DNA of 64,000 nt from a virus: positions 1 through 64,000 of the IMG/VR virus record IMGVR_UViG_3300021225_000468. One strand, given 5' to 3'. Of this stretch, positions 39,458-47,582 are shown piece after piece. A program made the translations under genes and the position numbers. The first letter of the stretch is position 1, and every line of letters begins with the position of its first letter. A model generated the notes under the pieces. That model saw nothing but the letters and a program-made list of their open reading frames with translations, did no database searches and was not told where the DNA came from.

Positions 39458-39465
39458 AATAAATA
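39458..39465 (-). promoter_or_regulatory. TATTTATT element upstream of the tape measure gene
   Basis: Sense-strand TTGTATTTATTTGTATG, ending only 3 nt before the ATG at 39454. If it is a promoter, the transcript would be nearly leaderless. Alternatively it acts with readthrough from upstream. Confidence 0.3.
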
Positions 39466-39470
39466 CAATA

Positions 39471-39641
39471 TTAATTATTTTCTAACTCAAGTATATACTC
39501 AATATAGTATCTCCTGATATAGATTGGCATACTCATTACATCACCATATGTAAACCCTCTTTTAACGAGAAATAAAATTTCAGATAACTGATTTTTCTTA
39601 TACTCCGTAGAAAACGCGAAAAAATTCAACCCCAAAGCCGA
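39471..39641 (-). CDS. Hidden +1-frame extension of the gp26-like gene (frameshift candidate)
   Basis: An open frame offset by +1 from the gp26-like gene runs from a stop at 39642-39644 to TAA at 39471-39473. Its translation looks like real protein: FSTEYKKNQLSEILFLVK, then RGFTYGDVMSMPIYIRRYYI and EYILELENN. It has no ATG before its core; the only possible starts are two TTG codons. The main frame reaches the shift-prone string UUU UUU CGC at 39616-39624 just six sense codons before its own stop. A +1 slip of the Phe tRNA (UUU to UUC) gives a fusion of 243 + 48 = 291 residues. It fills most of the gap between the gp26-like gene and the tape measure gene. Confidence 0.65.
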   Translation of the reverse strand, partial: SALGLNFFAFSTEYKKNQLSEILFLVKRGFTYGDVMSMPIYIRRYYIEYILELENN

Positions 39642-40347
39642 TTACAAATTCGACTTCTTCTCCTGATGGGGCGATTGTTTTTCTTCTCAAATTTAGTCCA
39701 GGTTTATTATCATTAATAAATTTTCTAAAACTTTGAGAATCTGTTATGGGTAAATTCTGAATGAAATTTCTAATATTCATTTGGTCTCTTACACCAGCAA
39801 CACTTTTAATCATCATCTCCATCCTTTTAGTAACTGTTGGAGGAATATCAGGACCATTCCAATTTTTTGTCATATCATCAAGTTCTTTTTCTTGTTTTTT
39901 ATTCAAAAACTTGAATGTTATGTCAATATTAGATTTTGGCATTACGTATTTATATTCTCCGTTTGAATCTGCAATTAAATTAAAATCCTTTAATTCCAAA
40001 TTACTTAAATCAATTACATGTTCAAAATCTAATTCTGTTTTTGGGTCAACTAATTTTATTTTATATTCACTTCCAAAAGCAGTATTTCTTAAAAATATTA
40101 AAATACTTTCTTTGTCCTCATCAACAATATCTTCAAAATTAATATCCCTATCTAATATTTTTCTTCTTAAAAGTTCTTCAATAATTGAATTATTATTCAT
40201 TAAATTAGGTGCAGACAATACATTTTCATCCGCTGCAGTTAAATAAGCAACTCTCACTGATTTTTTACCATTTGTATAGTGTATTCCTCTACTTGGTAAT
40301 TCAACTACATCATACGCAATTGTTGGGTCTATCCTTAATTCTTCCAT
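39598..40347 (-). CDS. gp26: Baseplate hub assembly gp26-like / tail chaperone-position protein
   Basis: A 249-aa protein with the T4 gp26-family look: VVELPSRGIHYTNGKKSVRV followed by AYLTAADENVLSAPNL and LLRRKILDRDINFEDI. That is a 'LPS.G..Y......v.v..lt..dE..l' pattern typical of gp26 and of other phage tail assembly proteins. It lies between tube-like genes and the tape measure, which in long-tailed phages is the slot of the frameshifted tail assembly chaperones. Its C-terminus ends FFRVFYGV, and a +1 frameshift at UUU_CGC near the end would replace the last six residues with a 48-residue extension. A role as chaperone for tail-tube or baseplate assembly is inferred. Confidence 0.75.
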   Translation of the reverse strand: MEELRIDPTIAYDVVELPSRGIHYTNGKKSVRVAYLTAADENVLSAPNLMNNNSIIEELLRRKILDRDINFEDIVDEDKESILIFLRNTAFGSEYKIKLVDPKTELDFEHVIDLSNLELKDFNLIADSNGEYKYVMPKSNIDITFKFLNKKQEKELDDMTKNWNGPDIPPTVTKRMEMMIKSVAGVRDQMNIRNFIQNLPITDSQSFRKFINDNKPGLNLRRKTIAPSGEEVEFVIGFGVEFFRVFYGV

Positions 40348-40353
40348 ATTATT

Positions 40354-40773
40354 TTATTTTTTAATTGTTTTTTCTACTTCCTTATTAACTTCACTATATA
40401 ATGTCATAGATTCGGCATCAGCAATGATTTTTATATCATTCATTTGTAACTCACTATTAGCATAAGACTGTTTTCTACTAAAATTAATACCTTTGACTTT
40501 GAATCTTAAACCACTTATCGCATCACCAACAGGGTCTAAATATTTTATTACAACATCTGTGATATCAAAAATACTTTTAGGATTGAATGAATAAATACAT
40601 GTTTCATAGAATCTTGTTATAAAAATGATATCAGTACCTTCATTATATAATGAATACTCCTTGAATGAATACGAAGGAATGTCACTACCTATTAATTCAA
40701 TAATATACCTGTTTTCCATTAATGGTTCAATTAATATACCAGAACGCATTATATCAATGTCTTTATTTTCCAT
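40354..40773 (-). CDS. Tail-tube-like protein (139 aa)
   Basis: Resembles the tube protein encoded just upstream in layout: an NRYIIEL first strand, a central ISGLRFKVKGINFSRKQSYA strand pair, and a C-terminal NDIKIIADAESMTLY where gp19-like proteins end with their last strands. It is shorter than the tube (162 aa). A second gp19-fold protein next to the tube gene could be a tube initiator or terminator, comparable in role to T4 gp48/gp54 (inference). It is 6 nt upstream of the gp26-like gene and separated from the tube gene by a terminator. Confidence 0.5.
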   Translation of the reverse strand: MENKDIDIMRSGILIEPLMENRYIIELIGSDIPSYSFKEYSLYNEGTDIIFITRFYETCIYSFNPKSIFDITDVVIKYLDPVGDAISGLRFKVKGINFSRKQSYANSELQMNDIKIIADAESMTLYSEVNKEVEKTIKK

Positions 40774-40790
40774 AATATTTTATTTAAAAT

Positions 40791-40820
40791 AAAAAATCCC
40801 ATATATAATATATGGGATTT
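40791..40820 (-). terminator. Intrinsic terminator after the tail tube gene
   Basis: A perfect 13-bp inverted repeat (40794-40806 with 40808-40820; core ATCCCATATAT/ATATATGGGAT) is followed on the minus strand by a six-U run. It lies 25 nt past the tube stop, giving the highly expressed tube gene its own transcript end before the tube-like/gp26-like/tape-measure unit. Confidence 0.85.
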
Positions 40821-40844
40821 AATATTAATTGTAAATAGATAGCA

Positions 40845-41333
40845 CTAGTAAACCTGAATACAACGGTCCATACGAAGAGATGCATCAATAGTTGCTAATT
40901 CATCTTGACTATAGTTCAAATCACCAAAGTTCAAGTTAGTTAAGAAACAACCTTGAAGAATCCATTTTTCAACTACAACACCTGTTGGGTCAAGCATTTC
41001 AAGTTCAACATCTTTCTTGTATCCCGCAGCATAACCCATTCTACCTGTTACTGATTCTGCATGTAAACGGAACCATTCCATTAACGCTTGAGATGCAGAA
41101 GGACCAATAGGGTCTTTGAACTGTACTTTTATTTCTTCCCAATCAAATCTACCAGCAACATACGTTGATGTATTTAAGAAAGGAATTTCAACTGATTTTA
41201 TTTTTGCAGTTGGTCTTGATGTTGAAAACACATACCACTCATTTATACCAAGAGAAGAAGGGAATCTTAATATAAATCTATTCTTCCTTTTTGGTTCATA
41301 TGGAAGAGGCATTTTCATTAGTAAATCGGCCAT
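40845..41333 (-). CDS. gp19: Tail tube protein gp19-like
   Basis: A 162-aa protein of the T4-like gp19 tail tube family, forming the inner tube through which DNA passes. The typical sequence is MPLPYEPKRKNRFILRFPS at the N-terminus, SVEIPFLNTSTYVAGRF and WEEIKVQFKDPIGPSASQAL in the middle, and ALDPTG/LDPTGVVVEKW with LNFGDLNYSQDELATIDASL near the end. Its length equals T4 gp19 (163 aa). It is bracketed by a terminator downstream and a promoter-like element upstream, consistent with expression as a single abundant product. Confidence 0.92.
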   Translation of the reverse strand: MADLLMKMPLPYEPKRKNRFILRFPSSLGINEWYVFSTSRPTAKIKSVEIPFLNTSTYVAGRFDWEEIKVQFKDPIGPSASQALMEWFRLHAESVTGRMGYAAGYKKDVELEMLDPTGVVVEKWILQGCFLTNLNFGDLNYSQDELATIDASLRMDRCIQVY

Positions 41334-41371
41334 GTTGTATTAATTTTAGTAATTTCTATTATTTATTTTAT

Positions 41372-41379
41372 TATAAATA
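41372..41379 (-). promoter_or_regulatory. TATTTATA element upstream of the tail tube gene
   Basis: Sense-strand CAGATATTTATAATAAAAT, 39 nt before the ATG at 41333. The same AGATATTTATA string occurs at nearly the same distance (38 nt) before the sheath gene. Candidate late promoter for the tube. Confidence 0.5.
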
Positions 41380-41453
41380 TCTGATTAATAAAAAAAATTT
41401 CAAATACTTATCAAGTACTTGATTTTGTCAATTTTTTTTTGTATTTTTTAAAT

Positions 41454-41554
41454 ACCCAGTATCCAGAACTAGAATAATAAATTAATAAATAAGTAAATAA
41501 TTATTTAATTAATTAAATAATAAAAATAATAATACTAGCACTAGTATACTGGGT
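41454..41554. repeat. Nested inverted repeats
   Basis: The outer arms ACCCAGTAT and ATACTGGGT are 83 nt apart. Inside lie a 22-bp perfect A/T palindrome (41500-41521) and TACTAG/CTAGTA arms separated by 2 nt (41533-41546). The whole block could fold as a cruciform or long hairpin. No coding potential seen. Confidence 0.75.
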
Positions 41555-41572
41555 GAAATGTTATATCGTTAT

Positions 41573-41588
41573 TGTTCCATGTGAAACA
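41573..41588. promoter_or_regulatory. parS-like 16-mer
   Basis: TGTTCCATGTGAAACA matches 14 of 16 positions of the bacterial ParB-binding consensus TGTTTCACGTGAAACA; the central CG step is changed to TG. It lies just beside the sheath terminator in a palindrome-rich gap. It might bind host ParB/Noc-type protein, or might be chance. Confidence 0.3.
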
Positions 41589-41590
41589 TA

Positions 41591-41620
41591 AAAAAAGGGA
41601 GGTAATAACCTCCCTTTTTT
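41591..41620 (-). terminator. Intrinsic terminator after the tail sheath gene
   Basis: A GC-richer stem GGGAGGT/ACCTCCC, extended by A6/T6 to 13 bp (41591-41603 with 41608-41620), with a 4-nt loop. It is symmetrical, so it could stop transcription from either side, but it sits directly downstream of the sheath stop on the minus strand. Confidence 0.88.
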
Positions 41621-41636
41621 ATTTAGTAATCAAAGA

Positions 41637-44540
41637 TTAGATATTTTCAAAAGATGCTCCCGTTGGAGTAATAATAAACTCAACATCTATGAATTCAAGT
41701 GAACGAGTTGGTTTAATATATATTTTACCCCTCAAAGTGTTTGAATCAATATCTTCTGGGTCATTAGATACTGTAACTCTGAATTCGGTAAGACCTCTTT
41801 CTTTTTTAATTGATTCCAAAATTGGATTTACCAATCTCAAGAACTCATTTCTTACTTGTTCATCGTTTTGTTCAAACAATAACCTAATAGCTACAGCAGA
41901 AATCAATTTTCTTGCTCTAAGTAACAATCTTCTGACATTCATTCTATCAAGTGCAGATTCTTTGACTTGAAGAGTTTTGTTACCCCAAATGATTGTTCCA
42001 GTATCCGCAAATGTCGCAATTGGATTGATTCTTGCTTGATACAAATCATCTCTTTCATCCAATGTAAGTTTTTTGTACGCTTTTACTGAATTAACCAAAC
42101 CTCTTTGATAACCAGCAACTGCAAACCAAGGGAATGAAATATTATCTGTTAATGCAATATTTCTCACAACTTCACAAGTAGGTGGAACATATATCAAGTT
42201 ACTACTGTCTTGGTCTCTTACTTGAATCCAGGGCCAATATGTTGCAGAATAGTTAGAATCAACATCTAAAGTTTCCAAATCAGAAATAACTTCTTGGGAT
42301 GTTTCTCTATTTTTAGATGCAATGATGTATAATGAATCTGCTCTATCTGATTCAACCATATCTATCGCCTGTTGAGTTAAAGAACTATGGTCAGAGAAGT
42401 TGATACCAGGAGTTGCAAAAACGTTAATGTCAATCGCTTCAGGATTTGCGAAGGTTTGAATACCTTGTAAATATGAATAATAGTCGGAATTTCCTGTTGT
42501 ATCGTCAAACACACCACTTGTAGCACTGTTTGATGAATGATTAGATACATATGAGGTCTTACCAAAGATGTAGTTATCTGTGAATGTCCTTACATCTCTG
42601 TATATGTCCCAACCATCAAATCCACCTGCAGTTACAAATGTGAACTTCCTGTATCCGATACTATCTAAAAGACCCTTATTAGTACCTTCTAAGTCATATG
42701 GTGTAGTTTCAAACTCATACCCTGTTGGAGTATTACCTGTCAATGTAGAGGCGTTTGTGGACAAATGGAAACCATGTGTGACACCTGTTGAACCTACTCC
42801 TTTATATTTCAACAAATCTTTATCAAATCTATATCCTAATTGACTTGACATACCTAAAGAAACCTTTTTTACTTTATCTCCATTAGATACTACAGGAGTA
42901 CCATCAGGAAGATATCTAACGACATCACCAGCGGACAAGTAATCTTTCTTATATGTTACACCACCTAAAGTAGATGACCCAAAGGTATCGTTTGAAGAAT
43001 AACCTCTAAAACCTGCAGGAATTGCATCTGTTGGGTGATTTGTTGCCATGTTCAACATGATAAATTTTGATTTCAATTCAAATTCACCATCAGAAGTACC
43101 GATTCTCTTTGCAACATATCCTGGTAAATTCGGGTCCATTGAACATCTTGTAAATCTTTCCAAAACAACCATATTTTCGTCTGTGTCGTTGAAATCTCTT
43201 ACAATCACATCAAATTCACCTTTTTCTAAATCGATGTTCTGAACCATAACTTTTACATCATAGTTAGAAGACTCTCCATCAGATATTGTGATAACTTGGA
43301 ATAAATCAACAACTTTGTTACCTCTAACTTCAGAAACTACAAAAGGTGAAGATGAAGTATTCCATGTTGTTAAGAAATCAGTACCATCCAAATTAGTGGA
43401 GATAGTTGTACTGATACCTCTTACTAAACCATTATCAAATAAATTATTTAATAAGTTATTATACACCTCATGAACATATATTGGGAAATCTTCGAAATCT
43501 CTGTCAAACACATCTATACCTAATACTTTAGTTACGAATTTTGAAGATGCACTATCTAATGAACATGTGAAAGATTTCGCTCCACCTGTTGCACCTGTAA
43601 CACCAATTGTAAATTCACCCAAAGGATTTGATTCAATATCATCAACTTCAGTTAATGTCAGACTTGTTGCACCACTTACTTCTCTAATTAATGTTTCATT
43701 TACATATCTACCTCTTGCTCTAAATGTAGCGACAACGATATCTTCATAATCGGTGTTAACTTGTGCATTATATGTATATCTTGTTGTTGTGAAAGAAGTA
43801 GTACCACTATTATATACGAATAAGTAAGAATACACCTTAGTTAAGTCATCTGAGAACATTTCATTATACCATTCTTTTCCATTAGTATTTTCACTGTTCA
43901 AGAAAGATGTTAATGGAGATGGTTGTTCTAAATCTAAATCCAGACTTGTTGTTCCTGAAGACGGTACGTAACCAAGAACAAACCATTTATTATGGTCTGT
44001 TGACGTAAATCCACTGAAATTTTGAACAATATAGGTAGGTATTGTAGTACCATCAATAGATGTTTTACCTGATATTGTAGAATAAAAAGTTGAACCTGTT
44101 ATTCCTGTTGTTGTTGGGATAGTACTACCTGTTGTGTTACCTGATAAACTATTATCCCATGCCTGTAATGCGGTTGTTCCTGTTTGTGTTGGTTGAAGAC
44201 CGCCTAATGTTGTTAAACCATATGTTCTGTATGGTTTATAACCTGTTAAACCTAAAATCCTTGTTACGAATAATTGATTTGATTCTTGTAAATATGATTT
44301 CGCCACATAACCTAATTCATATTTTGGATTACCATTCCCATCTTTCAATGTTGAGGTTCCACCAAAATATGTTCTATACTCATCGAAATCACGAATAAGA
44401 ATTGGTTCAAATGCGGGACCTTTTAAGGTCTCTCCGACCAATCCTAAAGTTGTTACACCGATACTTTGTGCAACAAACGTTAAATCTTTTTCTGATGTAT
44501 AAACACCTGGTGATACAAAAACTCTGTTTGAAGTTGCCAT
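41637..44540 (-). CDS. gp18: Tail sheath protein gp18-like
   Basis: A 967-aa contractile sheath subunit. The N-terminus NRVFVSPGVYTSEKDLTF and GVTTLGLVGETLKGPAFEP is the standard sheath opening (SPGVYxxExD, GLVGxxxkGPa). The C-terminus has FADTGTIIWGNKTLQ, MNVRRLLLRARKLISAVAIR, FEQND and RGKIYIKPTRSLEFIDVEF, the conserved sheath C-terminal domain. It is about 300 residues longer than T4 gp18 (659 aa); the extra length sits in the middle, rich in G, T and S, and may form an added outer domain. It has its own promoter-like element and terminator. Confidence 0.95.
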   Translation of the reverse strand: MATSNRVFVSPGVYTSEKDLTFVAQSIGVTTLGLVGETLKGPAFEPILIRDFDEYRTYFGGTSTLKDGNGNPKYELGYVAKSYLQESNQLFVTRILGLTGYKPYRTYGLTTLGGLQPTQTGTTALQAWDNSLSGNTTGSTIPTTTGITGSTFYSTISGKTSIDGTTIPTYIVQNFSGFTSTDHNKWFVLGYVPSSGTTSLDLDLEQPSPLTSFLNSENTNGKEWYNEMFSDDLTKVYSYLFVYNSGTTSFTTTRYTYNAQVNTDYEDIVVATFRARGRYVNETLIREVSGATSLTLTEVDDIESNPLGEFTIGVTGATGGAKSFTCSLDSASSKFVTKVLGIDVFDRDFEDFPIYVHEVYNNLLNNLFDNGLVRGISTTISTNLDGTDFLTTWNTSSSPFVVSEVRGNKVVDLFQVITISDGESSNYDVKVMVQNIDLEKGEFDVIVRDFNDTDENMVVLERFTRCSMDPNLPGYVAKRIGTSDGEFELKSKFIMLNMATNHPTDAIPAGFRGYSSNDTFGSSTLGGVTYKKDYLSAGDVVRYLPDGTPVVSNGDKVKKVSLGMSSQLGYRFDKDLLKYKGVGSTGVTHGFHLSTNASTLTGNTPTGYEFETTPYDLEGTNKGLLDSIGYRKFTFVTAGGFDGWDIYRDVRTFTDNYIFGKTSYVSNHSSNSATSGVFDDTTGNSDYYSYLQGIQTFANPEAIDINVFATPGINFSDHSSLTQQAIDMVESDRADSLYIIASKNRETSQEVISDLETLDVDSNYSATYWPWIQVRDQDSSNLIYVPPTCEVVRNIALTDNISFPWFAVAGYQRGLVNSVKAYKKLTLDERDDLYQARINPIATFADTGTIIWGNKTLQVKESALDRMNVRRLLLRARKLISAVAIRLLFEQNDEQVRNEFLRLVNPILESIKKERGLTEFRVTVSNDPEDIDSNTLRGKIYIKPTRSLEFIDVEFIITPTGASFENI

Positions 44541-44577
44541 TGAATTAAAATATTTATATTTATTTTATTACTTATAA

Positions 44578-44585
44578 TATAAATA
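44578..44585 (-). promoter_or_regulatory. TATTTATA element upstream of the tail sheath gene
   Basis: Sense-strand AAAGATATTTATATTATAAG, 38 nt before the sheath ATG. It has the same core and spacing as the element before the tube gene. Candidate late promoter. Confidence 0.5.
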
Positions 44586-44639
44586 TCTTTAATTTGGTCA
44601 AAGATTGTTGTATATTAATAAACTTATTTTAATTTTTCA

Positions 44640-45899
44640 TCAACTAAAATATACAATACTAATTTGTGACCCAATGACAGGTGAATAATTAAAAGTAAAT
44701 TCAGAATTACCTGTTACAGAATAACCGTTATTTATTTCTTCAACTAATCCATTGATATCTACGGTAATAACATATGATATTGGTTGTATAGTTGTGAATG
44801 TTAACGATGAACCATCATAAGTGAAATATTCAGTATTTAAATTCACTATTTTACCATAATTGTCTATAAATGTATCTGAACTTTTATTCTTATAATAATT
44901 TATAGTAATTACACTTCCTTCTTCAGGAGGTTCATCAAACGTAACTTTTGAAGTTGTCGAAATGTGATAATAATCAACATCTTTTGTTTGTAATAAACCA
45001 TTTACCCCAACGTTCAACAAATTAGTCATAGATTCACCAACACTATATGTTGTGTCAACACCGTTTGCGATTATAGATACTGATTTTACATTGATGTCTC
45101 GATTTATGGATTTCTTTGTCTCTTGTGATGTACCTGTAATAAATTCATTCATTAAAAGAAATCTACTCATCGCGGGTTTTACCTCAAATTCTTCTCTGTC
45201 AACTAATAAACCTAACATGATGAATTTATAATTTTGAATATAAAACCTACGACCATCTATCGTATCCATAGGTGTAGTATCATCATTACTCTGTAATATG
45301 ATTGGTATATAGTGACCTTTTATTAATGTATATGATTGTCTTGAAGCGAATTTCTGTAAAATAATTTTATTCAATAAATTAGTGTCATTAAACTTATTAC
45401 ACACTAACGTAACTTCATATGATATATCAACAGCAACAGGTTGTGGTATTTTATATACATCAGCACCTTTTTTGTTACCATCCCATGTAGGAACTGTTTG
45501 ATAATGAAAAACTTTCCTATCAGGTATTGTCCTTTGTACAGAAGGATTAGTCCCTGGTTGTACATCAGGTTTTCTTATTACAACGATAAATGGTAATTTA
45601 ACGTTACCGTCATTATCTGAAAACGACCAATTAGTTGAAAATTCCGCCCATCTTTGTACTGTCAATATTTTATTAATTACAGGTATTCGTTCCCCATCTG
45701 ATACTACAATAAAATTATTTTTGACATAATCTAACATACCCGTATCCAAATCTTCATGTAAAATTGAATCGGGTAAATATGAATCACTTTTGGTTATATT
45801 ATCTAATAACCTTTGTCTATTATTTTGTACATCCTGACCTAATGTGGTCAGTTTGTTTTCATATACATCTATATTATTCTTTTTCTTAGGTATTGCCAT
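44640..45899 (-). CDS. Tail completion/sheath stabiliser-like protein (gp15-like?)
   Basis: A 419-aa protein encoded directly before the sheath in the order gp14-like, this, gp18, gp19, which matches T4 13-14-15-18-19 synteny with some genes missing. The core pattern VQRTIPDRKVFHYQTVPTWDG, then PVAVDISYEVTLVCNKFND and LLNKIILQKFASRQSYTLIK (parts of a continuous block), is like the gp15 family in asking for a paired beta structure at the tail terminus. It is larger than T4 gp15 (272 aa); its C-terminal 150 residues are two similar beta segments ending in 'ITINYYKNKSS' and 'ISIVYFS'. The assignment rests mostly on synteny. Confidence 0.55.
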   Translation of the reverse strand: MAIPKKKNNIDVYENKLTTLGQDVQNNRQRLLDNITKSDSYLPDSILHEDLDTGMLDYVKNNFIVVSDGERIPVINKILTVQRWAEFSTNWSFSDNDGNVKLPFIVVIRKPDVQPGTNPSVQRTIPDRKVFHYQTVPTWDGNKKGADVYKIPQPVAVDISYEVTLVCNKFNDTNLLNKIILQKFASRQSYTLIKGHYIPIILQSNDDTTPMDTIDGRRFYIQNYKFIMLGLLVDREEFEVKPAMSRFLLMNEFITGTSQETKKSINRDINVKSVSIIANGVDTTYSVGESMTNLLNVGVNGLLQTKDVDYYHISTTSKVTFDEPPEEGSVITINYYKNKSSDTFIDNYGKIVNLNTEYFTYDGSSLTFTTIQPISYVITVDINGLVEEINNGYSVTGNSEFTFNYSPVIGSQISIVYFS

Positions 45900-45900
45900 T

Positions 45901-46410
45901 TTAGAATCCTCTAAATTCGTTCTCTTGTACTATAGCACAAGTTATAGTTCTGTAATGTGGTTTGAATCCAAACATTTTATGTTTATTATCTGATGTGATT
46001 CTACCATCATTAGTGACTTGATAATATCTTAATTTATCTTCTTTATCTGCATATCCAATGTAATCACCGTATCTTATGTCTATATTTAATTCTTCTAAAT
46101 GAGATATATACACCGACACAGTTATATTACCCGCTTCCTGATATCTCATTATACCACCTTTATAAGATGAATTTTTGGCTTCATCAATTTTAACAAGACC
46201 ATTGAATTCTACAGGGGGTAAAAATTTAATATCGTCTTTACCAACTTCACCATATATGTTGTTTATATCGGTTTTATCTCTGTCTACTTGATATAAAACA
46301 AGTTTTATGTTTAAGTCACCATGCAAATACTCTTGACCTAACTTAATTTGTAAATCAAAGTCATCTTGAGAAAAAAATTTCGATAATCTTGTTACTGGTA
46401 GTTTGTTCAT
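45901..46410 (-). CDS. Neck protein gp14-like (tentative)
   Basis: A 169-aa protein encoded just before the gp15-like gene. The N-terminus describes a beta-rich segment (FFSQDDFDLQIKLGQEYLHG). The middle, IYGEVGKDDIKFLPPVEFNG, and NIDIRYGDYIGYADKEDKLR followed by YYQVTNDG, recall the 'iFGEd ... eGDliyfp..~.lfei~' pattern of T4 gp14. It is shorter than T4 gp14 (256 aa). It overlaps the upstream gene as ATGA, indicating coupling. Position and pattern suggest a head-tail neck role; the assignment is tentative. Confidence 0.5.
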   Translation of the reverse strand: MNKLPVTRLSKFFSQDDFDLQIKLGQEYLHGDLNIKLVLYQVDRDKTDINNIYGEVGKDDIKFLPPVEFNGLVKIDEAKNSSYKGGIMRYQEAGNITVSVYISHLEELNIDIRYGDYIGYADKEDKLRYYQVTNDGRITSDNKHKMFGFKPHYRTITCAIVQENEFRGF

Positions 46411-47501
46411 TTAACTTTTTGACGTTTTATTCTTTCTTTAATGTGTGATGAGTATGGATATTTATTTTCATCCATATTTTTTATATTAATTATTTTATAT
46501 GTTTTTTCATAAGGATTTATTTCAATAAATTCTAAATCCATTGTACCGTAAATGTTCAATGGAATTGGAACGACATTATATATGAATTTTTTATAATTTA
46601 TATCATCTAAAAAACTATACTTTTTTCCAAATCTTTTTTCTAAAAAGGCTTTCAATTTATCATTCTTATTATCATGACCATATGATTTATCGACATATGG
46701 TTTATCTCTTGGTAACTGAAATTTTAGCCCTTCTGTTTTAGACACGTATTTATCATCGTCAACAATTGATTGATGACCAAAGAAAAACACTGCTTGTAAA
46801 GGTTCATTTTTATGAATCATACCTAATCCTAAATCATCAACAAATCCTTTAATTCCAATTTTATAAACTAAGTTTGAAAAAAAATTACTTAATTTTTTAT
46901 GACTACGAACTACTTCACCTATTGCATATATCATTAACCAAAAACCCCAAACACCTTCTTTTGATGTACCTAAGAAGTTTGAATATTGTCTATTTGTTTT
47001 AATGTATTCATCACATATACTTATAACCCTTGGATTGTCTTTATATAAATCTTTTATTCTATTAATATATTTCATTATTTTATCTTTACTATCATCTGAT
47101 GTATACAATACATCTGATGTATCTGATATATGAAATAAATAATAAAGTTTATTTTCAGACGCAAACGGGAAAATTCCTCTTGTAAAAAAATCACTATCCG
47201 ACATATCTCTGATTTCCTTAGTATTAGATAGTTTTGTCTTTTTTTTCAATAAAGGAATAATCGGATAACAATATAGTCCAACGGGTGTGTTATATCTTGT
47301 TCTAACATTTATTTCAGAAGTATATAAACCACTTCTAAAAGAAATAAACACATTTTTCAGATTGTGTTTAACTAACATATCTGAAATAATATCGGTATTT
47401 TTTTTTGATACTTGTTGTCTAAATAGTTTTTTATAGGTTTCTACATCTTCATTCATTAATGAAAATATATGTTCCTCTAATTGTTTTTTTGTTAGAATCA
47501 T
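46407..47501 (-). CDS. Unknown protein at the head of the neck/sheath unit (364 aa)
   Basis: Not recognised. It is basic and Tyr/Phe-rich, starting MILTKKQLEEHIFSLMNED. A conserved-looking block reads GLGMIHKNEPLQAVFFFGHQ. The C-terminus is very basic (HIKERIKRQKVK). No membrane segment is seen. It is encoded first in the unit leading to gp14-like, gp15-like and sheath, divergent from the SNF2 helicase, with a TATTTATT element 16-23 nt upstream. It could be a virion protein or a late enzyme; I cannot decide from sequence. Confidence 0.5.
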   Translation of the reverse strand: MILTKKQLEEHIFSLMNEDVETYKKLFRQQVSKKNTDIISDMLVKHNLKNVFISFRSGLYTSEINVRTRYNTPVGLYCYPIIPLLKKKTKLSNTKEIRDMSDSDFFTRGIFPFASENKLYYLFHISDTSDVLYTSDDSKDKIMKYINRIKDLYKDNPRVISICDEYIKTNRQYSNFLGTSKEGVWGFWLMIYAIGEVVRSHKKLSNFFSNLVYKIGIKGFVDDLGLGMIHKNEPLQAVFFFGHQSIVDDDKYVSKTEGLKFQLPRDKPYVDKSYGHDNKNDKLKAFLEKRFGKKYSFLDDINYKKFIYNVVPIPLNIYGTMDLEFIEINPYEKTYKIINIKNMDENKYPYSSHIKERIKRQKVK

Positions 47502-47516
47502 CTAAAATGATTTTTT

Positions 47517-47524
47517 AATAAATA
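47517..47524 (-). promoter_or_regulatory. TATTTATT element upstream of the 364-aa gene
   Basis: Sense-strand ATACTATTTATTAAAAAATC, 16-23 nt before the ATG at 47501, in the divergent gap with the SNF2 helicase. The early helicase on the other side lacks the motif. Confidence 0.4.
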
Positions 47525-47582
47525 GTATATTATGTTATTTATTACTACAATAATTCATAGAAAATATATATATTTAGTGAAT

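Larger units (their letters stand above)
41334..41636. other. Palindrome-rich non-coding gap between tube and sheath genes
   Basis: About 300 bp with no plausible gene, much more AT-rich than the flanks. It holds, in order: a TATTTATA element for the tube gene; a perfect 14-bp palindrome at 41410-41423 (ATCAAGTACTTGAT); a 9-bp inverted repeat ACCCAGTAT/ATACTGGGT at 41454-41462 and 41546-41554 enclosing a 22-bp all-A/T palindrome at 41500-41521 and a TACTAG-2-CTAGTA repeat at 41533-41546; a parS-like 16-mer at 41573-41588; and the sheath terminator at 41591-41620. Such nested symmetry suggests protein binding, an origin-like site or RNA structure (inference). Confidence 0.7.

Noticed and set aside
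39761-40246. 161-codon plus-strand frame opposite the gp26-like gene
   Set aside because: Ser/Leu/Phe-rich antisense frame; the minus-strand protein has clear family features and operon context.
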